DNA of 64,000 nt from Fragum whitleyi (GCA_948146395.1 OX411554.1:38851730-38915729); one strand, 5' to 3'. Numbered from the stretch's first letter, positions 1 to 11,324 are shown. Notes: generated from the letters alone by a model not told the origin. Translations and numbers: made by a program.

Positions 1-250
1 AGATTCTTAAATAACGGCCGAAAAATCTTAATTTTTGAGAATGATTCGTCATTCTCAAATATTAAGATTTTTCAGTCGTTATTTACTGTAAAAGATAAAA
101 ATCTACGGTGATAACTGTTTCCGCCTAACAAAATGCGCGATTTTGTTACATACCCATCCGCCTTACATACATCCGAGGCATGTTGCAGTTTACGGAAATG
201 GCCGAGTGATGTTCCGAATGTTCTCCGTAATGTGATCTTTCCACCTCTGA
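1..250 (+). mobile_element. M11 hairpin and flanking repeat, left-edge copy
   Basis: 6-85 is a palindrome (AAATAACGGCCGAAAAATCT with partner AGATTTTTCAGTCGTTATTT). 118-220 (TTTCCGCCTAACAAAATGCG...AATGGCCGAGTGATGTTCC) matches 58808-58915. Confidence 0.8.
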
Positions 251-1430
251 AGTTTCATACTGCCTATCGGAATACTTTTAACATTGGTGTTGTATATTTT
301 GTTCGCAATGTTTGAAATAGATTCTTGATTAAAATTCTGATCATGAATGTATGTATAATTTTAGTCTATCTATGGGATCGCCCCCCTTTAAGGGAAAAAA
401 TTAAACATTGAATAATCTTAATTGGGTATACCTTGGTTACTTTGACCAGAATTTGACCTGTGGAAAATTAATTCAATGCTTAATTAGGAATTACCGACAT
501 ATTTTATCCATTAACAAAATTATACATATACACATAAAATATATACATAAAATACCGTTTGTTATTCATTACTATGAAAGCACGTGCAATGCCGAGTAGG
601 ATTTCTTTTTTCATCTCATTAGCAGGGGTAGATTCGGATCAATAAAACCGCGCTATAATAAAACGGTATAATTCATTTTTGTTACCCTGGCAGGGTGGAA
701 CCTACTAGTAACGGGTCGTTGCACTTAAGGTTAAGGTAAATCAGCTTTTATGTGCAACTACTGACTTCTATAAATAGTCAGCATAAATAACTTAAGACCT
801 TAAATCATAGGTTGGTAACCAAACCCTCATAACTTCAACGAAATGTGTTCATTTTCCCAGAGCACGTGAATCCTTTTGGTTTTAGGTTACAGTTTTTGTT
901 TTGTTGACCTTGAATTAATATATGTTTTTTCAATTTGTTGTAACGAGAAACTGTTTGTAGTTTGAGTTACTGAAATAAAATGTCTATGTCTATCTCTATG
1001 TCTATGTTATTTGCACGCGTTAACGATAATTGCGGGCGTGCTTTTGCAAGAACAAAATACATTGAAAAGTAAACTGGTCAAGTTATGTCACGGCTAAGCC
1101 ACGCCCTGCCAGTTGATTAATTACGCAGAATAAAGCTTACCTAAACTGTTTGTTGTGACAAGACAACATATAATAAAAATAAAGATCAGAAATTTTAAAG
1201 CTTTCATCATTACACAGCTACTCCTGTCTGGCTATTACATTTGTAATTCAAAATCAATCACTTTTTTATTAAATACGCCCCAGCACGGAAAAGGGGACCA
1301 ACTTGGAATACCATATATTATTGATAAATGAAAGGGAGTTCGGACCCAACAGAAATCACCAGAATTCGTTCTTCGAAACAATTAATGGAAAAATAGAAAC
1401 ATCATTACAGATTCAGAAAATATGCCAATT
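251..1430. other. AT-rich, no gene seen
   Basis: Only short chance frames. 981-1010 is a GTCTAT-type short repeat. About 1087-1120 carries the inverted AGCCACGCCCTGCCAG motif of the 8991 array. Confidence 0.5.
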
Positions 1431-1435
1431 ACGAT

Positions 1436-1860
1436 AATTGTCGACTCTGGTCAGTCTGCGAATTCCGCGCAGTTTGACCAGGAGAGACATGTTTCGCACT
1501 TCCTAAATGGTCAATTTTCGCATGGCGGTCACTAAAACAAAAGGTTCAGTATGATAATATGATGATGAGAGATAATGACATCAATAACTTCCTGGGATAA
1601 ATATGTGACCGTCACGCGAAAAGTGACCATCTGAGAACTTCGTAAACATTATATTAGAAAAGAGATTAGTTCTAGTACAGGTTAGCTAGGGATCGCATTT
1701 CAAAAATTCTTTATCGGGAAGCTAGATTGATTATTCTAGAATTATGAATTATCAAAGTGTGAAAAGTTTCGATCCTAGTCAGTCTGCGCAGTCTGACTAG
1801 GTTAGACACTTTACGAACAACCCAGATCGTCCCTTTTTGCGTGATGGGTCATTGTTTAAA
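1436..1860. repeat. Degenerate GTCAGTCTGCG / GTGACC repeat cluster
   Basis: TCTGGTCAGTCTGCGAATTC at 1446 and CCTAGTCAGTCTGCGCAGTC near 1773, with TTTTCGCATGGCGGTCAC (about 1516) and the inverted GTGACCGTCACGCGAAAAGT (about 1606). Related pieces appear at about 6068 and 63385-63475. Confidence 0.55.
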
Positions 1861-3410
1861 ACGAGATACCGATTGTGTAAGCTGTAAAGAATGGTTCATA
1901 TGATACGTTTTTTTGTGTGTATGTGTTTGTTTGTTTATTTATTTGTTTATATTCATATAGGTTTTCATACATTGCTTATTGTATTAGGCAGTCAAAGCGC
2001 TAAAAGCGCCGAAGGCCTGCTTATAAAAAGGTAAGGTGACATTTGAAGGCATGCACTCCAAGTTTGGTGGGTTTTTTTTTTTTTATCTTTTTAGCAAGGC
2101 TTTTTTAGGCGAGGGAAAGCAAGGGTTCCATTTACCATACGGGATCGTAAGCCACATACCGAACTCAGTTCAAAGGAAAAATGTCGAACGCTATGCTGAC
2201 TATATAGCGCTGAGTCCGCCAAAAACAACTAATTCCCAAGGTATAGATAACCACGCCCGATACCGCTGTGCAGACCGGCGCAACTCGCGTTTTGATAATT
2301 TAAGTTGAGTTGATTGGTTTGCTACTAGTCAGTCAATTTATCCATGCGATTATTCCGTCCAACAATCGTAGTAATGCTGTTTTTCTAGTGGCACAAGCAC
2401 AATTTCTACCCTAGACAAATATCAAATTACACTCATGTTGATTTATTGTCTGCAACCTCTTCCATGTTGGCCCAGCCTAAAATGTTCTCGTCTGTTTAAG
2501 GATTTAAGGATGTGGCAAGGCTTTTAAATTTTCTAATTTACCCATTACATGACAACAAATGTTTAGACAGGTCCAAATAATTAAGGGCTGCAGATTACAT
2601 ACAATATGTGGGCAAATTTGAAGCAGAAAGGGTAGATAATACTAAGGAGAAAAGAGAAAGTGTTAGTTAGCAGCATTTTCTTCTTTTCCCTGTTAGCAAT
2701 GTCATCCGTCAAGATCAAATATGAAAGCTATGTATCTTTAACACAGCAGTAATTTTGGCAGTGATAATGAAGAAAATATCTGGTATACATGATATGGACA
2801 AGGCGAATAATCAAGGTTTTTATTCCAGAAAATTGTCTTCGTGTGTCGTTTCGTCTATTCAGTTCCCTCGCCTTCAGTACTATCAGTACTTTGATTCTAA
2901 TACAGCGTAGGGATATGCAAGCACTGCGTTGAACACATAAAGCAGTTCGTGTCGAACAAAATTTGATGACGTATACAAGACCTATTTTTTCGTGCGCATG
3001 AGCACAAAAAGCTACGAAGTACACAAGTTGTTCGGTTTTTGACTCGATTATCTTTTTCTTTGGCAATTTCCATGATACATGGTTGTTTCCCATGGCTTGC
3101 TAAACCAGGCCAAATATGACAACAAAATCAACCTTTCATATCTGACACATTTAATTTCTTATTTACATTTTAAATGAAATCGGATTAGAATCATGGCGGA
3201 TAGATCTTGTTTGCAGACGGAAAAATCCAGATATATAATAACTCTGATTATGAAATAAGCGTCTGTAGTGAGACTGGTGAAAAAGGATTGAAATAAATGT
3301 AGGAAAATCAAAAAATATCATTTAATCGATTTTATAATAGAAATACAGTTTTACAATAACTCATATGAATTTCGGTCTCGAGAATAACCAGAATGTTTTC
3401 TACAAGTCAA
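1861..3410. other. AT-rich, no gene seen
   Basis: Contains a small dyad (AAGCGCTAAAAGCGC, about 1996) and frames of 90 and 121 codons (2036-2308 plus, 2728-3093 minus) with no domain, splice support or conserved pattern. Confidence 0.45.
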
Positions 3411-3835
3411 TAGAGGGTATTGAATGAGGGGTCGTTGAATACCGAGCTTATAAAAGAAGTCATCTATAAACAGATATAAAGGAGGCTTTGTCAAGTTTGT
3501 ATCTGTTTTAGATATCGAGTTGAATGAATTCGGTATTTTATTAGCACAAACTTGATATTCTTTTTATGATAAAACCCGAATTACTCGAAGAAATTCCAGA
3601 CATATATAGATTTAAGTTATTCCGCGAAACATACATTGCATTATGACGTCATTTTCAAAGGAAAAATGTAACGTTGTTAAAGGGTCTTAGCTCATTTGCA
3701 TATCGATGGCTCAGGGCGAAACAGTTGTAACGCCCTATATGTTTGTAGGGCGTTACAACTGTTTCGCGCTGAGCCATCGTTATTTAAGGAACCGGTGTAA
3801 TAACACATGTGTAATATAACCATTGCCATCTTAAA
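3411..3835 (+). mobile_element. Element D, copy 1, interrupted by hairpin M9
   Basis: Matches 8592-8985 in order: ATAGAGGGTATTGAATGAGG, a TATCTGTTTTAGAT region, ATGACGTCATTTT, GCTCATTTGCATA and GTGTAATAACAC. The M9 hairpin (3704-3779) is inserted in the GCATA/GTTATT stretch. Confidence 0.75.
3704..3779. mobile_element. M9 hairpin MITE, copy 1
   Basis: CGATGGCTCAGGGCGAAACA pairs with TGTTTCGCGCTGAGCCATCG, and ACGCCCTATATGTTTGTAGG closes the loop. Near-perfect 76-bp palindrome. Confidence 0.8.
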
Positions 3836-4329
3836 TAGGGGGTCTTTTTTCTGTCATTTTGAACGTTATTGACGCGTATTTTGCGTCGCCCTTAGCTAGC
3901 GAAAAAATCGTCATCATTAAGTTATGATCAAGTGCTTCATTCAAATAATTTTTTTTTTTTTATTTTTTTATTATTTTAAAGAAATACAAACAAACGGAAA
4001 ACATACAACACAAAAATCTTTTCGTGAATAAGAAAGTCCTCGTAGAGACGTAGTTCAGTCAATGACGTCACATTTACGTTCACGTTCAGACTTTCATCCA
4101 ACATAAGGCGCTTCTTTCGTCCTAAAACAGTTCTCTTCCGACAAAAAATAACGTCATTGATGTTAATATCATGAATATGATGGGTTTGTTCATTTCACAA
4201 CCTGTAAGAAAAAAAAGAACAAATAACTATTTCGGCTAAGCACTACACTGTATACTTAATTCCTAAAAAAAGACAAAGAACTGCATATTTCCCAATTACG
4301 GACCAAGATGTTATGTATTTATTTCTTAT

Positions 4330-4470
4330 TAATATTATCACTGAAAAAAAAAATTGTTGTTGTTGTTGTTGTTGTTTTTGTTTTGTCTGTTTGTTTGTTT
4401 TTTTGTTTTTTTTTTTTTTTTGTTGTTTTTTTGATTTTTGTTGTTGTTTTTTAGGGGGGGGGGGGGGGAA
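4330..4470. repeat. T/GTT-rich low complexity ending in poly-G
   Basis: TTGTTGTTGTTGTTGTTGTT, poly-T, then a 16-base G run at about 4454-4469. Confidence 0.9.
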
Positions 4471-4517
4471 TTGTTGTTAAAATAAAAAAAATGATATTCA
4501 AATGACATTAAGGTTGA

Positions 4518-4922
4518 AATAAGTAAAATTAGCGATATGTATTACGTTCCTTTAACAAACTATGCATAAAAGTTCTATAAATAGCTTTCTAATTCTTCAA
4601 GAACCAATTATTCGCTTAAAATTTCAATTATGACAGCGAAATCGTGATTTGGTTCTTGCTTTATTCATTTTGAAGGTAGTTGCTTATCATATATTTTTTA
4701 GTAATTTTGAGTGTTTTTGAACGGTTTTGAGTGAGTGCTCGGAATCACAGGGACATGTCCCGCTGAATTTTTTAAAAACATATATGATAATATAGACTAT
4801 ATTATCATATATGTTTTAAAAAAAATCAGCGGGACATGTCCCTGTGTTTGGTATGAATGATGGAGTGTAGAGTGAGCGATTTAGAATGGTTTTGAAATAA
4901 ATGAATGTCAATTTCACGATGC
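4518..4922 (+). mobile_element. M1 MITE, right part, interrupted by a hairpin insert
   Basis: From AAAATTAGCGATATGTATTA to GTCAATTTCACGATG. The left half is missing. The insert at 4746-4846 splits the TTTGGAATGAATG stretch. Confidence 0.8.
4746..4846. mobile_element. 101-bp perfect-ended hairpin, hAT-like, nested in M1
   Basis: CACAGGGACATGTCCCGCTG pairs with CAGCGGGACATGTCCCTGTG; the middle is an ATATGATAATATAG dyad. CTCGGAAT (4738-4745) and TTTGGTAT (4847-4854) could be a decayed 8-bp target duplication; the expected host sequence is TTTGGAAT. Confidence 0.75.
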
Positions 4923-5029
4923 ATCACTTGCTGGTAATTAAAATAACCTTGCAACTTAAGCACAAAAAATCCTTCTGTAGCTCAATTAAGGTATCTTTTA
5001 TTAACAACAATATCGGTTAAGTTTATACT

Positions 5030-5100
5030 CATAATTTTAGTTCGATTGCAACAAAAGCTTAGGCTTATAGAATCGCTCTCGAACACTCAACCCTGATTTT
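5030..5100 (-). mobile_element. 3' fragment of the 9135-type retroposon
   Basis: AGTTCGATTGCAACAAAAGC then TTAGGCTTATAGAATCGCTC and TCGAAC is the reverse complement of the 3' part of 9135-9352, with a few changes. Confidence 0.7.
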
Positions 5101-5181
5101 TTCACAATTTTAAGCCGATTACTATTAACACTCGAAACAATGTCAGAACTTCAGCCTATTCATACACTGTAGCTAGGATAT

Positions 5182-5346
5182 TTAAGGTAGTGGACCCGTA
5201 AAAGTTTTACAACATCTCAGAAGTAATGAACTTTAACAGTGTTAACCGAGGTTTCCTAATGATTTTCATTAGGAAACCTCGGATAACATTGTGAAAGAAT
5301 AAGTGGTCCGAAATGTTGCATAACTATTACGGGTCCACTTCCTTAA
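5182..5346. mobile_element. M2 MITE (TTAA-flanked palindrome), copy 1
   Basis: TTAAGGTAGTGGACCCGTAA to TTACGGGTCCACTTCCTTAA with inner dyad GAGGTTTCCTAATG. The TTAA flank is consistent with a piggyBac- or Kolobok-type mobiliser. Confidence 0.85.
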
Positions 5347-5379
5347 AAGATAAAGAATAGCACAATATAACAAACTCAC

Positions 5380-5511
5380 CAGAATGTCCACCCATACTCG
5401 CTGCTGTTGTTGTTGCATAGGCAGTAGTAGTAGTAGCAGCAGCGGTTGTTGTTGTTGCTGTCGTGGTTGTAGGCGTTGTTGTTGTTGTACTGAGGACCAT
5501 CCATTTGTTTT
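5380..5511 (-). other. Possible threonine-rich (mucin-like) exon, phase 1-1
   Basis: Acceptor TTGCTTCAG at 5513-5512 and donor GTGAGT at 5379-5374 bracket 132 nt. In the only frame where both junctions are phase 1 it reads NKWMVLSTTTTTPTTTT, then Thr/Ala-rich sequence ending AASMGGHSG. Symmetric phase-1 exons are usual in extracellular proteins. Against it, ACA/GTT microsatellites give poly-Thr by chance and both flanks are MITEs (5182-5346, 5585-5993). A possible upstream partner is 6551-6612. Confidence 0.25.
5395..5492. repeat. GTT/GTA/GCA trinucleotide microsatellite
   Basis: GCTGTTGTTGTTGC, GTAGTAGTAGTAGCAGCAGC and GTTGTTGTTGTTGC. It overlaps the possible threonine-rich exon. Confidence 0.85.
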
Positions 5512-5584
5512 CTGAAGCAAGAATTCAACTTAAAACGTCTACATACTACCTGATGAGTTTTAAAACTTTAGAAAAAGAAAGCTG

Positions 5585-5993
5585 TACAGTTATGAACATC
5601 GTGAAATTGACAGACAAAATGAATAATTTTGGAATAATTTTGGAATGAAATTTAATGAAAGTGTGGATCAAGTTTTGAGTGAAATTCAAGGGAGGTAATC
5701 CAATAACCAATATCAGGATTTACAAAATTAGCTACATGTATCATCCCCCCCCCTTCAATAAGATATGCAAATAGCTTCCTGTCTCTTCAAGAACCTATCA
5801 GATGCTCAAAATTGAAATCGAGACTTTTCTCTAGCTATACATATATTAATGTTGTTGTTGATCCTATCTTTTCAGTGATTTAGGAGCCTTTTGGAATGGT
5901 TTGAGTGAGAGTTTGGAATGAGTGAATGGAGCACTGAGTAGGCGAATTAGAATGGTTTTGATGAATGTCAATTTCACAATGTAATTAACTGTA
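5585..5993 (+). mobile_element. M1 MITE (mariner-like ends, TA flank), near complete
   Basis: TACAGTTATGAACATCGTGA at left and CACAATGTAATTAACTGTA at right. CAGT ends flanked by TA are typical of Tc1/mariner-derived MITEs. The centre has GGGAGGTAATCC with a decayed partner. Confidence 0.85.
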
Positions 5994-5999
5994 CTACCT

Positions 6000-6740
6000 A
6001 ATGTTTTTCAAATCTTAGAAACAGAAAGGTGTACATGGTCCATAAAGGAATCATCTTTTAAGAGCAAAAAGTATCGACCCTGGTCAGTCTACGCTGGTAA
6101 AAACTTTTCGCCGTTGTGCAATATTCTGCTTTAGAATGATCTTTCTACACGTACATACCCTGATCAAAGGTTTAATATGCGAACTATGCTTGATTTGAAC
6201 CTCTATTTCATATATTCATTTATAGAATAACCTGTTTGGATTTGTGTGTGTGTTTTCTGTTTGTTTGCTATAGACCAGCAATTTCAAGTGAGTTATCAAA
6301 GACCATTTTTTACAATTAAAAAGTAGGAGACAATGGATTTTCGAACCTCACTCCTGCTTGAGGATCTATACTTTTAATCGTTTGTTGGGAAAACTTGTTG
6401 AAATGCCAAACCAATAAGCAGATTGTTCGAAACAAAATTTATATTTGGCGAAAATTTTTCCAGCAAACTTAAGTTTAGTTATGAACATAGTTTTAGAAAT
6501 AAGAGTTACGGCTTGACAGTGGTTGAAATGGCAATTACAAATCCATTTACCGTGGACGATTGCAGCCAAACAAAATACAATCAGAAGCCAAGCTGTTCTA
6601 AGGTAACGTGACCTGTAAAAATAAATAGTTATTTGAGAGATTCGATCAGTTTTGTGCAGCCTGGTTTAATCAAAAATTGGTTTCATAATTTAAGTACTTT
6701 TACTACGAAGCTATCTTGTATGTTTGCACTCATTATACAT
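6000..6740. other. No firm feature except the possible signal exon
   Basis: A GTCAGTCTACG remnant at 6077 belongs to the 1436 repeat cluster. Confidence 0.4.
6551..6612 (-). other. Possible signal-peptide exon paired with 5380-5511
   Basis: After acceptor TATTTTTACAG the minus strand reads SRYLRTAWLLIVFCLAAIVH, a good hydrophobic leader, then G|GTAAAT in phase 1, which would join the threonine-rich exon as ...VHENKWMVLSTTTT. There is no in-frame Met, so another exon upstream is needed. Weak evidence. Confidence 0.15.
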
Positions 6741-6743
6741 TTT

Positions 6744-7175
6744 AAAACATCGTGAATTTGACTGTCATTCCGATCAAAACCGATCTAAATCAGTCACTCA
6801 GCGCTCAATTCATTCATTCCAAACACTAACTCAAATCGTTCAAAAACGCTCCAAAATTTTTAAAAAACATTTCGAAATCGGGCAAGTTGATCCAGATTTA
6901 AATCAAGTTGATCAAATTATTCTACTAGTTTAATGTCTAGTGTGGATATTAAAGTATTTGTATGGTCCACGAAGAAACACAAACAGAAAATTACGTATAT
7001 TTTATTTAAGGGAGGTAATAAATATGGCTAGTTTTGTTCACCTTGAACAAAACTAGTTATATTGATTTACCTCCCTTGAATTTCATTAAAAACTCGCACC
7101 ACACGCTCATTCAAATTCATTCCAAAATAATTCCAAAATCATTCATCATGTCAATTTTACGATGTTTTTAACTGT
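6744..7175 (-). mobile_element. M1 MITE, variant with conserved centre
   Basis: The centre AAGGGAGGTAATAAATATGG pairs with its complement around GTTCACCTTGAAC; the right end is GTCAATTTTACGATG then TTTTTAACTGT. Confidence 0.85.
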
Positions 7176-7548
7176 TACGCCAAAAGATATCTGTCATATA
7201 GCGAGTATAGTTTTACTTTTAGCGTACCAAATTATAAGAGAGTATTTTTTGATTCCAGGATGTATGAATGCATAAAAAACTAATCACACTAATCGCGATT
7301 TCATTCAGTGTGAATAGAATTTTAGTTCCAAATCTCTATGAAATCAAACAATACACTCTTCAACTATTAATAATTAATGGTGACAAATTCATCCGTTGTA
7401 TATTTTGAGGAAAAAAAAAACTAATTGGCGGAACGTTCACAGAATAAACCCCCATCGTGTGACCGTTGTGATGTTGTTGCCATTTTGTGATGAAATGCTG
7501 ATTTGTCTAAAAAAAAAACTTTACTTTGGAGGCGTTTAATGACTTTTA

Positions 7549-7937
7549 TTATATGACCTACGTCGCGGTAGTGAAATAACCCCGTTGTATATTTTTTGTT
7601 TATTTCACTGGTGTTTTTACAGTGCAAAAAAGCTAAGAACGGATATCATCGTAATATTTTGGTTGTGAAAAATGACGTCACAATGGATTTGCTGACGTCA
7701 TTTCTCAGACGGATTTACGTATTTCGCGGAAAATCTTAAATCATATATTAATTTCCTCATTTCCTCGTTTTATCTAACATAAAGTCATATTACAAACAGA
7801 ATTTCAAATCTGTGCTTATAAAATACCGAATTTGTTAAACTATTCATCTAAAGCAGATAAAAACCCGGCATAGCTGCGTTTTTTTTATCTGTGTAACAGT
7901 TGACTCTTTCAATAATTTCGGTATTCAATGACCACTC
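7549..7937 (-). mobile_element. Element D, copy 3 (inverted)
   Basis: From GACCTACGTCGCGGTAGTGA to GGTATTCAATGACCACTCC, the reverse complement of copies 1 and 2 with local divergence and one additional ATGACGTCA-like motif. Confidence 0.7.
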
Positions 7938-8591
7938 CTTAATGTGTGTGTTTTTTTTTCTTGTTTTTCAAAATAAATCTTACCTTGCATATGTACACAG
8001 CCTGATTGCTATAAAAAAAAACTTTTTTAAACAAACAAAAGCTTCATTTAGTTCTTTTCTCAATATCAACATATCGAACTCTTTTTCGAGAAAACAAATA
8101 AGACCAAGTACAATCTATACCTGTCTTGTCTGAAGATACCTGTCTTGTCTGAAGATACCTGTCTCGCGTGCGATTTGGAACGTTTAGAAATGCTTGCCTG
8201 CTTAGCACGTACACGTACTAACTTACAATCAGCCATGTTTGGCGTTTACCAAAATTTTAGATTTAAAAAGTAAATGGTAGTCTTACATTTTCCGTAATGT
8301 CTCGTTCAAATTCCAAACTGACCAGAATGGTGATTCAATGCCAAAGCCACCAATTTATACGAGTTTTGGTGGTAAGAATTATTGAATAAATGTAACAACC
8401 AGGTGAATCATTTATGGTCAAATTGGGAATTATGAATCAAAATATACATGAATAATTTAGTATACGAAGATCATAATCGGCATATGATAATAATAATCAG
8501 ATATGGTCACTTTCAATGAATTTGGCAGTGTTTTGTCAAGAATTCTGTGTTATTATTCACCTGGCAGGGCGTGGCTTAGCGGTGACGTAAA

Positions 8592-8985
8592 TAGAGGATA
8601 TTGAATGAGTCATGGAATACGGAAATTATTATATGAGTCATCTAATAACAGATAAAATCGAGGCTGCGCCGAGTTTTTATCTGTTTTAGATGACAAGTTT
8701 AATAAATTTTGTATTTTATGAACACAAATTTTATATTCTATTTATAATATGATCCGAATTTTCCTAACTCTTGAAATTCAACATTTCAATTTTCCGCGTA
8801 ACTTATAACGCCGTATAAAAAATGACGTCACGATATACATTATAACGTCATTTTAGCGGTTAAAATGTAGCGTTGCAATTCGTTCTGAGCTCATTTGAAT
8901 AGTTATTCCATTAGTGTGATAACACTCATTTAATATAAAAAATATTGAACGGGGTTATTTCATTACCGCGACGTAGGCCATACTA
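8592..8985 (+). mobile_element. Element D, copy 2 (uninterrupted)
   Basis: Contains GATAAAATCGAGGCTGCGCC...TTTTTATCTGTTTTAGATGA (a local dyad), AATGACGTCA and GGTTATTTCATTACCGCGAC. No coding frame. Confidence 0.75.
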
Positions 8986-8990
8986 CAATT

Positions 8991-9460
8991 TTGCCTTATT
9001 TTCAATATTTTGGGTTCATTCAAAAGTTATACAATGTAGGTATTCTACGTGATTATTCAACTGGCAGGGCGTGGCTTAGCGGTAACGTTATTTGCCTTAT
9101 TTTCAATATTTTTGGTTCTTTCAAAAGTTATACATAAACACTTAATAGCCAGCCCCAGTTCACCCAGCTGTTAAAATGGGTAGCAGTGGGTTTAAACCAC
9201 TGCCTCTCTCTCCGGGACATGAAAACATCAGAATTGAGCGTTCGAGAGCGATTCTATAAGCTTAAGCTTTCGTCGCAATCGAACTAAAATAAATTAGTAT
9301 AAACTAAGATATAATATTATTTCTAGTAATAGCAAAACTAACTTATAAACTAAAAGTTATACAATGTAGGTATTCTACGTTATCATTAAACTGGCAAGCC
9401 GTGGCTTAGCGGTAACGTTATTTGCCTTATTTTCAATATTTTTTGTTCTTTCAAAAGTTC
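8991..9460. repeat. 100-bp tandem array ending in a GTGGCTTAGCGGTAACG motif
   Basis: Units begin TTTGCCTTATTTTCAATATT at 8991, 9091 and 9421 (the last displaced by the retroposon insert). Each unit contains AACTGGCAGGGCGTGGCTTA. The same motif is found alone at about 8555-8590 and inverted at about 1087-1120. Confidence 0.8.
9135..9352 (+). mobile_element. Short retroposon with perfect 12-bp target duplication
   Basis: AAAAGTTATACA occurs at 9123-9134 and 9353-9364. The 218-bp insert contains GTTCACCCAGCTGTTAAAAT and GGGTAGCAGTGGGTTTAAAC (SINE-like) and a 3' part, GAGCGTTCGAGAGCGATTC...GCAATCGAACTAAAATAAA. It interrupts the 100-bp tandem array at 8991-9460. Confidence 0.8.
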
Positions 9461-9691
9461 GTCGACAATTCTCGTGAATTCTTGTAAAATACATCTACTG
9501 AACCTCAACGTACTAAGCGAAAGTGAACATAATCCATCGTTGGATTACAAATTCCTAGAAACTTCAGCTTGTCCAAGCAGAAATCATGAGGGTTTGGTCA
9601 CCAGCCAATGATTAAGAGAATGACGACTATCTATTATTCAGAGTAATTATAATTGAACCCTGATTTACTTTATTCTTAAATGCAACGACCT

Positions 9692-9922
9692 GGGGCCCGT
9701 TTTACTAAACATCTTACGATAATTTTTTGCGTAAGTCAAAAATTAAAGTTGCTTCTACAGTAGAAACTAAATATTGAATTCTGCCATGCATCATCACAGT
9801 GGAAGACGATTCCAATGAGATATTGCAAAGCAGAATCCAACGATTGATAAAAGCATCAGGTACGATTTGTGATTTTGACTTACGATCAATTTTTTCGTAA
9901 GACGTTTAGTAAAAAGGGCCCC
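9692..9922. mobile_element. M4 MITE (GGGGCCCGTTTTACTAAA ends), copy 1
   Basis: GGGGCCCGTTTTACTAAACA to TTTAGTAAAAAGGGCCCC, 231 bp, inner arms CTTACGATAATTTTTTGCGT and its partner. Confidence 0.88.
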
Positions 9923-10610
9923 TGATACTTTGCTTTAACCTGTCGGGATAATACTCTTGGATTTTATTTAACGCAACACATAGCATAAAAATGTTTGATT
10001 ATCTTTAGAAAAAAAAATATGGTATTTGTGGGATCTATGAAATAGTGCGACCCCCCCCCCCCCCCCCCCCTACACACACAGCAATAACCCTGCCTATACT
10101 GAACGCTGATTTGGGAGGTAATATTAAAAGAGAAATAAGATGACCTAATGTCGTCAATCAGTAGTGTAGTTCGTGATCTGCCTCGGGTTAGTTCCTAAGA
10201 TCGATTCCCTGTTAGAATGGGGGCACTTAAAAAAATCTATTCATTTGAACATTGGAACATTGGAAGACATTAAGATTATAATACTTCTAAAATGCACTCT
10301 TTTTTATAAACATATCAATCTATAATTTTTCAAGGGTTTTTAGGACTTAGGTAGCTTAATTCGTAACCCAGTGTGTTTGAAAGATAAAGCTTATTGATCT
10401 CACACAGAAAATGATCGAGTTTCCACGTATAAGTAAAATTTGGAACAAGTTTTAACAACATTTTAATTTTTACGAAAACAATATGTCATCCTTGTAATCC
10501 TCAAGAATTTATCTTAAGACAAACTCACACTTTTTGTCCTAATCCAAGTACTTACAAGTATTGACAGAAAAAAAGGGCACGATTGCCGTCATCTCTGATT
10601 GACAATGAAA

Positions 10611-11230
10611 CAGTTAAGAACATTAATAAAATTGACAAGGTGGGTGGTTTTGGAATGGTTTTGGAATGTTATTCAAATTCAAATTCAAATTCCTTTATTC
10701 GTTTAAAAAAAATCCAGTTATAGGATTGTCACCAAAAACATACATACAATAAACATACAAGACAGAACTTATCAAAAGCTATATATCAGATATAAGATTA
10801 AAGAACCGATATAAAATATCAGCATACATATAAAGAGTCAGAGTCATGATATTGAATTAGTGTGTGGAGCGAGGTTTGAGTGAATTAAATGGGAGGTAAT
10901 CCAATTTCGCAAATTTTGTTCAGGATGAACAAAATTTGCGATATTCATTACCTCCCTTTAATAAGATATACGTAATTTTCTTTTTGCGTGTCTTCATGGA
11001 CCACCCAGACACTTTAAAATCCCCACCAGCTAAGAAAGTCGTAGAAAAATTTGATCAATTTGAATTAAATGTTGATCGTCTTGAACGATTTAAAGATGTT
11101 TTCCAATGATATTGGAGCGTTTTTGATTGATTTGAGTGAGTGTTTGGAATGAATAAATGGAGCGTTGAGTGAAGGATTTAGAATGATTTTTATCGGAATG
11201 AGTGTTAATTTCACAATGTTGTTAGCTGTG
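10611..11230 (+). mobile_element. M1 MITE with retroposon-like insert
   Basis: CAGTTAAGAACATTAATAAA (decayed end) to AATTTCACAATG then TTGTTAGCTGTG. Perfect centre GGGAGGTAATCCAATTTCGC. Insert at 10672-10850. Confidence 0.85.
10672..10850. mobile_element. Retroposon-like insert with CAAATT repeats inside an M1 MITE
   Basis: The M1 copy at 10611-11230 is interrupted after TTTTGGAATG by ATTCAAATTCAAATTC and CCTTTATTCG and about 150 further bases, then resumes at GATATTGAATTAGTG. A short simple-repeat end suggests the 3' tail of a LINE or SINE in reverse orientation. No clear target duplication was found. Confidence 0.45.
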
Positions 11231-11324
11231 ACTGTTCTTTATGAGTCAAAAACATCGTGAAATTAACAACGTGAATCTTTTATTTAATGATTTTATTTTT
11301 TGCTTTATTAATAATATTTATTGA

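Noticed and set aside
2036..2308. 90-residue plus-strand protein or structural RNA
   Set aside because: No domain; the sequence does not match 5S rRNA or snRNA patterns I know.
5269..5520. Poly-Gln/Leu protein on the minus strand
   Set aside because: This frame comes from trinucleotide repeats and overlaps an M2 MITE; only the Thr frame has exon-like borders.
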